49,008 nucleotides of DNA, taken from an uncultured Eubacteriales bacterium (GTDB lineage: Bacteria; Bacillota; Clostridia; Monoglobales; Monoglobaceae). The number at the start of each line of letters is the position of its first letter. Within the stretch, counting starts at the first letter, position 1. Below, one piece after another: positions 43,800-49,008 of this stretch. The stretch covers positions 1 through 49,008 of the forward strand of contig URAN01000018.1 in assembly GCA_900545865.1 (NCBI GenBank), in the 5' to 3' direction. Both the position numbers and the translations under genes were made by a program. The notes below the pieces were generated by a model. It saw only the letters and a program-made list of their open reading frames with translations. It was not told the origin of the DNA and did no database searches.

Positions 43800-44575
43800 C
43801 TAATTATTTATTGTTGTTTTGTCTGCAAGCGGTCGCATCGAATCGATTCCGTCCCAAATCATAACAGATACCGTTTCGGCTTGCCCGAAATCAATTCCGG
43901 TCGGTGATATTTCATTTTCGCCTTGCTTCAAGCCGATATTTTCCTTATACGCGTTTACAAGCCCGCCCTGACTGTCGTATAATGCATATATAACATCTGC
44001 ATTGCGATTATTTGACGAAAGAATATTTACCTTGTTTTTGTCATAGCTCAAAACGCTGCATTCCCTTATCGCATAGCTGATCGGTTGCTCGGGGACGGTT
44101 ACGTTTCCCTTGAGCGCATTGCTGTCTGTTTGAATAACACCGGCGCATATTGCGCTCGATACCGTAGCCGTCACATTTCCGACCGCTGAAATATCAATCG
44201 GGATTGAAATATGTGCTACTTTGATTTTACTGTCCGATGAGAACCCGGTTTTCTGTCCCGTTCTGCCCATATATGCTTTGAGTGAAACATGATTGTCATT
44301 GCTCCATTCGCTGTGCGATATATCAAAGCAATCATTGCCCGTAAGGCTCATAGTCCCTTTTTCCTTTGATGAAAAATCCATTGCAAACATTAGTGTACTC
44401 AAATTGTTTGCATTTTCGATATACACATCATAATCAATTCCGGCAGCCGTCCGCTTTGGTTCTAAAATAATTGCGGTTTGTGGTTTTTTACTTACCTGCG
44501 CCGAAACAGCCGTAATATTTGCCGACAGCATCAATGAAGCCGTAAGCAAACTTATTATTTTTTTTGCAGTTTCAT
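43800..44575 (-). CDS. Cohesin-like exported protein, frameshifted near its start
   Basis: The continuous frame 43800-44549 encodes a cohesin-like module (about residues 30-165; YDVYIENANNLSTLMFAMDF, VSLKAYMGRTGQKTGF). A C-terminal sandwich follows, ending VSVMIWDGIDSMRPLAD, a module also seen at the end of the protein at 21028. It has no dockerin or SLH. The proper start is ATG 44575, seven bases after AAAGAGGTG: adding one base to the A8 tract gives MKLQKKIISLLTASLMLS..., a perfect signal peptide. As sequenced, translation from that ATG stops at codon 7. The ATG at 44549 would lack a ribosome binding site. First gene of the operon. Confidence 0.75.
44558..44565 (-). other. A8 homopolymer causing the frameshift
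   Basis: Eight A on the minus strand lie at codons 4-7 after the start codon at 44575. One extra A would restore an uninterrupted signal peptide and gene. Such tracts are prone to replication and transcriptional slippage, and also to sequencing error. Confidence 0.8.
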
Positions 44576-44593
44576 ATTGTCACCTCTTTCTTG

Positions 44594-44609
44594 GTTAGCT
44601 TTAACTAAC
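44594..44609. promoter_or_regulatory. Operator-like inverted repeat, copy 1
   Basis: GTTAGC-TTTA-ACTAAC lies just upstream of the ribosome binding site of the cohesin-like gene. It belongs to a set of three matching GTTAGY-N4-ACTAAC in this intergenic region. Confidence 0.7.
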
Positions 44610-44656
44610 TCATATTCAAAAAATAAATTCCCCTTTCAAACACTTCCTTTCATTAA

Positions 44657-44672
44657 GTTAGTTTTAACTAAC
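44657..44672. promoter_or_regulatory. Operator-like inverted repeat, copy 2
   Basis: GTTAGT-TTTA-ACTAAC lies in the untranslated leader expected from the minus-strand promoter. It shares both half-sites with copy 3. Confidence 0.7.
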
Positions 44673-44743
44673 TGTAAGTCTTTAAAAAAGAGTCTGTTTC
44701 AAGACCCGAATGTTTGGTCGTCACACCATAATTAACAAATCAC

Positions 44744-44772
44744 AGTATAGCACATGATATTTGTCTTGTCAA
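44744..44772 (-). promoter_or_regulatory. Promoter of the LRR/cohesin/SLH operon
   Basis: On the minus strand TTGACA (44767-44772), a 17-base spacer and TATACT (44744-44749) form a strong promoter. It implies a leader of about 160 bases that contains operator copies 2 and 1, so a bound repressor would act as a roadblock unless another promoter lies closer. Confidence 0.7.
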
Positions 44773-44797
44773 TACTATAAAAAATTTTTGTAGATAC

Positions 44798-44826
44798 TTT
44801 ACAAATGAATTTATTTATGTTATACT
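44798..44826 (+). promoter_or_regulatory. Promoter of the protease-dockerin gene
   Basis: TTTACA at 44798-44803, a 17-base spacer and TATACT at 44821-44826 face the protease gene. Operator copy 3 begins eight bases after the -10 and covers the expected start site. Confidence 0.7.
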
Positions 44827-44833
44827 TTGTCTT

Positions 44834-44849
44834 GTTAGTCGTCACTAAC
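44834..44849. promoter_or_regulatory. Operator-like inverted repeat, copy 3
   Basis: GTTAGT-CGTC-ACTAAC is a perfect six-base inverted repeat at the probable transcription start of the protease gene. Its centre differs from the other two copies while the half-sites are kept, which argues for binding-site constraint. Confidence 0.75.
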
Positions 44850-44895
44850 CGTAAATAACGCCAACTTATTTACGAAAGGATTTGCAAAATAAAAG

Positions 44896-47800
44896 ATGAA
44901 TAATCAGATTTTTAAACGCATTGCAACCGCTTTTGTTTCCGTGTGCCTTTTTATTTCGGGTTCCGGGGTATTTGCGGAGACAAATGATATTTTTGCAGTG
45001 CCGTCAAATGATATTAATAAGAGCGGAGAAAGGGGAAATGTTCGCATTATTGTTGAGCTTGATGACACTCCGCTTCTTTCTTACGAAGGGAAAATCAGCA
45101 CATATTCGAGCATTTCCGATTTTCTTGCGTCAGGTGAAGCCAAAGGTATAGAACAGCGGCTTGAACAAAAACGCAGGGCTGTAAAAAAAGCGCTTGGAAA
45201 AAGCGGTATGGATTTCATCGTCAAACGCGAATATTCTGCGGTAATGAACGGTTTGTCCGTGGAAGCCGATATTGATGACTTGAATGAAATCAAGGAAACT
45301 GACGGTGTAAAGGATGCTTTTGTTGCGGAATTTTATAGCCTTCCCAAGCCGGTAAATGCCTATTCAAACGGCGGAGTTTCCGCAATAGGCGGCGATATTG
45401 TCGGCGAAAAACTCGGTCTGACCGGTAAAAACAGTGCCGTTGCAATTCTTGATACGGGCCTCGACTTATCCCATCCTGCTTTTTCGTCGGTAAACAGTCC
45501 GAAATATTCCAAGGATGATATTGAAAATGTTATCAAAAACAATAAAATGACCATAGGTAAACTTAACGTTTCAAAAGTCTATATAAATGACAAAATTCCG
45601 TATGCGTATGATTATGCCGATGTTGATACAAATGTTTCAGGCGGCGATTCTCACGGCACTCATGTTGCCGGAATTGTGGGTGCAAACGGAGGCGGAGTTG
45701 TTGAGGGAGTCGCACCCGATGCACAGCTTTTAATTATGAAGGTTTTCGGCGACTCAACAGGCGGCGCATATGATGATGATATTTTGGCGGCTCTTGATGA
45801 TTCCGTTAAATTCGGGGTGGATTCCATCAACATGAGCCTCGGCTCCACGGCGGGTTTTTCGGAAAGCGCATATAAATCCATGCGTGAGGTATATAACCGT
45901 GTAAAAAATTCGGGAATTGCTTTATATTGTGCTGCCGGCAATGAGTACAGTTCATCTTATCGGAACACTGCCGGCAACGATCTGCCGAAAGCAACGGAAC
46001 CTGACAACGGCACAGTAGCTTCGCCGTCTACCTATGATGCTGCTCTTTCGGTTGCGAGCATGAATAATATAGAAACCACTTCGGTATATTTACTTGCAAG
46101 CGGCAGAAAAATCCGATATAACGACCCGTCCGAAAAACCGAGCGGTCAACTCACATCGCTTTCGGGTGCTTTTGAGTATGTTGATTGTGGTATAGGTGCG
46201 GCGGCAGATTTTTCAGATAAAAATTTAAAAGGGAAAATCGCTTTGATAAGACGTGCCGGTGAAGAAAACGGCGAAATTCTCACCTTTGCACAAAAAGAAA
46301 CAAATGCAAAAAATGCAGGTGCGATTGCTGCGATTATTTACGATAATGTAGACGGTGCTCTTGTAAATATGTCAACCGACAATACGATACCGTGTGTGTT
46401 TATCAGTAAGGCAGACGGTGAGTATCTTTGCGAACAAGCTGACAAACACCTTTCGGTAAGCGAAGATTATGTTGACAGATTTAAAGATAGTTACAGCGGA
46501 AAGATGAGCGACTTTTCGTCTTGGGGCATCACTCCGGATTTAAAACTAAAACCTGAAATTACAGCTCCCGGAGGGGATATTTATTCCACACTTCCGAACG
46601 GGCTTTACGGAAATATGAGCGGCACATCGATGGCATCGCCGCATATGGCGGGGGCTGCGGCAGTTATGCAACAATACATACTTGAAAATAAAAACGGACT
46701 AAATATGACAGCGGCTGAAAGAACCAGTCTTTTTAATGCTCTTATGATGAGTACGGCAGCACCTGTTAAAGACGAAAACGGTATTCCGTATTCACCGAGG
46801 AAGCAAGGTGCGGGACTTGTTCAGCTCCAAAATGCCGTAAAAACAAATGCGTTTCTTTTAAATACAGATAACGGCAGACCGAAAGCCGAATTAGGCTATA
46901 ATAAAATCGGACAGTATACCTTTGATTTTAAGGCGGTGTCTGCAATCGGCAACGATATTCAATACGAGCCTTCGGTAACAGTTCTTACTGAGGACACCGT
47001 TATGGAAAACGGTGTTGTGTATATGGCGCAAAAAGCAAGAGAGCTTTCAAGCGAAGAGGTTACGATAACCTTGCCGAAGAAAATAACGCTTGCGCCGAAC
47101 GGAGAAACCGATATAAATGTAAAAATTGAACTTACGGAAAAAGGCAAAGCAAATCTGAAAAAAGATTTTCCTAACGGTATTTATATTGAGGGCTATGTAA
47201 CACTGAACCCGATCCAAGACGGCGAGGTTGCACTTTCATATCCATTTATGGGATTTTTCGGGGATTGGCAGGCTCTCACCATGTTTGACTCAGATATATA
47301 TGATGACAAGACCGCATCGATTTGCGAAACACAAATCGGGCAGTTCCGAAACAGCGATGGCGGCGGATATATTCTGGGGCACAACTATTATGTTGACGGT
47401 TCGGAAGAATATAATGCAGATAAAATTGCAATAAAAGGAAATGAATCCGGCAAGAATGTTACCGCCGCCGTTTCTCTTTTGAGAAATGCCGACAAACTTA
47501 CATTTTCGGTGGAGGATATTGACGGAAATACTGTTTACAGCGAGAGCTTATCAAAGGTTTCAAAAACGCATTACTCCTCCGAAGCCTTTTACACGCCTAT
47601 GGCGGTAAAAGGTTGGGAACCGTTTGATACATGGAACGCTCCGCTTGATGACGGCAGCTATGTTTACAAAATCACGGCGGAATTCGGTAGCAAGGAGGAG
47701 ACAAAATCTTTTCCGATTGTGATAGACAGCACAGCACCGGAGGTATTATCAAGCAGAATTGAAGGCGCACGTTGGATTTTGAACGTTCACGACAATCACT

Positions 47801-48879
47801 ATATTCAGGGTATATGTGTAACGGCAAACGGCAAAGAACCGATAACAAAATGGATAGAACCGGATGCCGAATCGGCTGATGCAATATCGGAAATTACATT
47901 TGATTTGTCATCTTCAGAATTTAAAGGACTGACGCAGGCAAAGATTGCACTGATAGATTATGCCGGAAACACATATCTTTCGGACTATTACTCGCTTTCG
48001 GGTGCGTCAATCGTATATCCTCAGTCGGTAACACTTGACAAATCGTCGCTTATAATGACCGAGGGTGAAAGTATAAGGCTTTCAGCCGAGGTTATGCCCG
48101 GAAATGCCTCTAACAGAACGGTTGCGTGGAGCACTTCAAATGCCGAAACGGCAGAAGTAACTGCAGACGGAATTGTTAATGCAAAAAAGTCTGGGAGTGC
48201 GATTATTACGGCAGAAACAATAAACGGAATAAAAGCAAGCTGCGAGATAACCGTAAATGCCAAAATGCCGGAAGCATTTTTTGTTGCGGCAGCCGTCACA
48301 GCTAAAAAGAATATCTTTGCCGGGGATATAATACCATTTGGATTTCAACTTGGTAATATGAAAAAAGTTGCAACCGTTTCATTTACATTTAAAAAGGATG
48401 CTGCCCTGCAATATGCAAATCTGATCGGCAAAAATGGATTTACACCGCTTGGAATCAAATGGAACGATGATAATACCGCAACAATAGCGTTGTCATATTT
48501 GCAGAACGGAGCAGGGGGGAGTGTGAGCAAACCGGAGTTTTTTGATGTTGCCGAAGTTCAGTTTAAAGAGATTCTTTCCGATATGTCCGTCGGTATAAAG
48601 CTTATTGATGTTTCTGCAGCAGGATATGATGCAAACGGAAAAGCGGTTTATTTTACAACAAAGATTACCGCAGAAAATGCAAATACAACCGTAATCAACA
48701 ACCCAAGATGTGATGTTAACAGCGACGGTATAATTGATCTTCTTGATATTACATATTGTCAAAAATATTATCGAAAAGATAAAAGCTCATCAGAATGGAA
48801 TAATTTTAAGCGTTGTGATTTGGATGGTAACGGTTTGATTGATATACAGGATTTAATTATTATTTTGAAAACAATGTAA
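44896..48879 (+). CDS. Subtilisin-type (S8) surface protease with Big2, cohesin-like and dockerin modules
   Basis: This 1327-residue exported protein has a signal peptide ending near GVFAETN and an inhibitor-like propeptide (about 45-150). The S8 domain has Asp186 (ILDTGLDLSHP), His253 (DSHGTHVAG), oxyanion Asn349 (CAAGNEYSS) and Ser578 (GTSMASPHMAG). A PA-type insert sits between His and Ser. Sandwich domains follow as in lactocepin/C5a-peptidase proteins, then Big_2 (about 1040-1125), a cohesin-like module (about 1130-1265) and a dockerin (CDVNSDGIIDLLD, CDLDGNGLIDIQD). It lacks its own wall anchor, so it is likely held through the dockerin. The nearest AAAGGA is 17 bases before the ATG, an unusually long gap. 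Confidence 0.88.
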   Translation: MNNQIFKRIATAFVSVCLFISGSGVFAETNDIFAVPSNDINKSGERGNVRIIVELDDTPLLSYEGKISTYSSISDFLASGEAKGIEQRLEQKRRAVKKALGKSGMDFIVKREYSAVMNGLSVEADIDDLNEIKETDGVKDAFVAEFYSLPKPVNAYSNGGVSAIGGDIVGEKLGLTGKNSAVAILDTGLDLSHPAFSSVNSPKYSKDDIENVIKNNKMTIGKLNVSKVYINDKIPYAYDYADVDTNVSGGDSHGTHVAGIVGANGGGVVEGVAPDAQLLIMKVFGDSTGGAYDDDILAALDDSVKFGVDSINMSLGSTAGFSESAYKSMREVYNRVKNSGIALYCAAGNEYSSSYRNTAGNDLPKATEPDNGTVASPSTYDAALSVASMNNIETTSVYLLASGRKIRYNDPSEKPSGQLTSLSGAFEYVDCGIGAAADFSDKNLKGKIALIRRAGEENGEILTFAQKETNAKNAGAIAAIIYDNVDGALVNMSTDNTIPCVFISKADGEYLCEQADKHLSVSEDYVDRFKDSYSGKMSDFSSWGITPDLKLKPEITAPGGDIYSTLPNGLYGNMSGTSMASPHMAGAAAVMQQYILENKNGLNMTAAERTSLFNALMMSTAAPVKDENGIPYSPRKQGAGLVQLQNAVKTNAFLLNTDNGRPKAELGYNKIGQYTFDFKAVSAIGNDIQYEPSVTVLTEDTVMENGVVYMAQKARELSSEEVTITLPKKITLAPNGETDINVKIELTEKGKANLKKDFPNGIYIEGYVTLNPIQDGEVALSYPFMGFFGDWQALTMFDSDIYDDKTASICETQIGQFRNSDGGGYILGHNYYVDGSEEYNADKIAIKGNESGKNVTAAVSLLRNADKLTFSVEDIDGNTVYSESLSKVSKTHYSSEAFYTPMAVKGWEPFDTWNAPLDDGSYVYKITAEFGSKEETKSFPIVIDSTAPEVLSSRIEGARWILNVHDNHYIQGICVTANGKEPITKWIEPDAESADAISEITFDLSSSEFKGLTQAKIALIDYAGNTYLSDYYSLSGASIVYPQSVTLDKSSLIMTEGESIRLSAEVMPGNASNRTVAWSTSNAETAEVTADGIVNAKKSGSAIITAETINGIKASCEITVNAKMPEAFFVAAAVTAKKNIFAGDIIPFGFQLGNMKKVATVSFTFKKDAALQYANLIGKNGFTPLGIKWNDDNTATIALSYLQNGAGGSVSKPEFFDVAEVQFKEILSDMSVGIKLIDVSAAGYDANGKAVYFTTKITAENANTTVINNPRCDVNSDGIIDLLDITYCQKYYRKDKSSSEWNNFKRCDLDGNGLIDIQDLIIILKTM

Positions 48880-48936
48880 AATATAAAAGGACATATCGCT
48901 GAAAAGGGGAGTCAATCCCGAATTTTGTGTAAACTC

Positions 48937-48965
48937 TTTACTAAACCTTCGAGATGATGTATAAT
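48937..48965 (+). promoter_or_regulatory. Promoter of the gene at the right edge
   Basis: TTTACT at 48937-48942, a 17-base spacer and TATAAT at 48960-48965 precede a GGAGG site (48980-48984) and an ATG at 48993. Confidence 0.6.
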
Positions 48966-48992
48966 AAAAATATCATTTTGGAGGTTTTACTT

Positions 48993-49008
48993 ATGCCAAG
49001 GTACAAAT
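48993..49008 (+). CDS. Start of a gene cut by the window edge, possibly a transposase
   Basis: Only ATG and about four codons (MPRYK) are visible, after a good GGAGG site. The upstream GAATTTTGTGTAAACTC resembles ends of IS256-like elements, so an insertion sequence may begin here. Too little is present to identify it. Confidence 0.4.

Noticed and set aside
1..49008. CRISPR array, tRNA, rRNA or riboswitch
   Set aside because: No regularly spaced short repeats, tRNA cloverleaf or rRNA-like sequence was recognised on reading. Subtle structured RNAs cannot be excluded without a covariance search.

Overview
The window reads as chromosome of a low-GC, Gram-positive, probably gut-type anaerobe of the class Clostridia. 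The evidence is S-layer-homology (SLH) anchored surface proteins, dockerin modules, GH130 phosphorylases, strong Shine-Dalgarno sites and TTGACA/TATAAT promoters. The species cannot be named from sequence alone. No rRNA, tRNA or CRISPR array was seen.

Bases 1-883: the right end of an IS3-family insertion sequence (DDE transposase tail, nested inverted repeats, probable right end near 601). Just outside it are a minus-strand promoter, ribosome binding site and start codon that appear to have lost their gene to the insertion.

Bases 884-24,612: a plus-strand glycan-utilisation locus with an AraC-type regulator, two GH130 phosphorylase-like genes, a CUT1 sugar ABC importer (lipoprotein plus two permeases, no ATPase), and a large secreted clan GH-A-like hydrolase with a CBM9-like tail. 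These are followed by three large SLH-anchored surface proteins, a gene whose first 330 codons are a near-exact copy of one of them, a decayed third copy, a CE7 acetyl esterase, and a glycosidase-like gene cut off after 56 codons. The likely logic is to bind and deacetylate a beta-mannan or related plant glycan outside the cell, import oligosaccharides, and phosphorolyse them inside.

Bases about 24,600-38,330: a visibly more GC-rich minus-strand block. A TetR regulator with a promoter-overlapping operator heads a long co-directional array: a heterodimeric ABC exporter pair, four class I methyltransferases plus one LCM-type methyltransferase, an MBL-fold hydrolase, an alpha/beta hydrolase, a ZIP metal transporter, and four divergent paralogues of the L-2-amino-thiazoline-4-carboxylate (ATC) hydrolase family. 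It ends by running into the truncated glycosidase gene, so it looks like an inserted small-molecule modification/export island of unknown product.

Bases about 38,400-48,880: a divergent surface-complex locus. On the minus strand are a cohesin-like protein (with a one-base frameshift in an A8 tract), two leucine-rich-repeat proteins each ending in a cohesin-like module plus dockerin, and a cohesin-like protein with three SLH domains. On the plus strand is a 1327-residue subtilisin-type protease that also ends in a cohesin-like module plus dockerin. Divergent promoters are decorated with three copies of GTTAGY-N4-ACTAAC. This resembles a cellulosome-style assembly carrying LRR proteins and a protease instead of cellulases, and is the most interesting system here. 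The window closes at the start of another gene, possibly a transposase.
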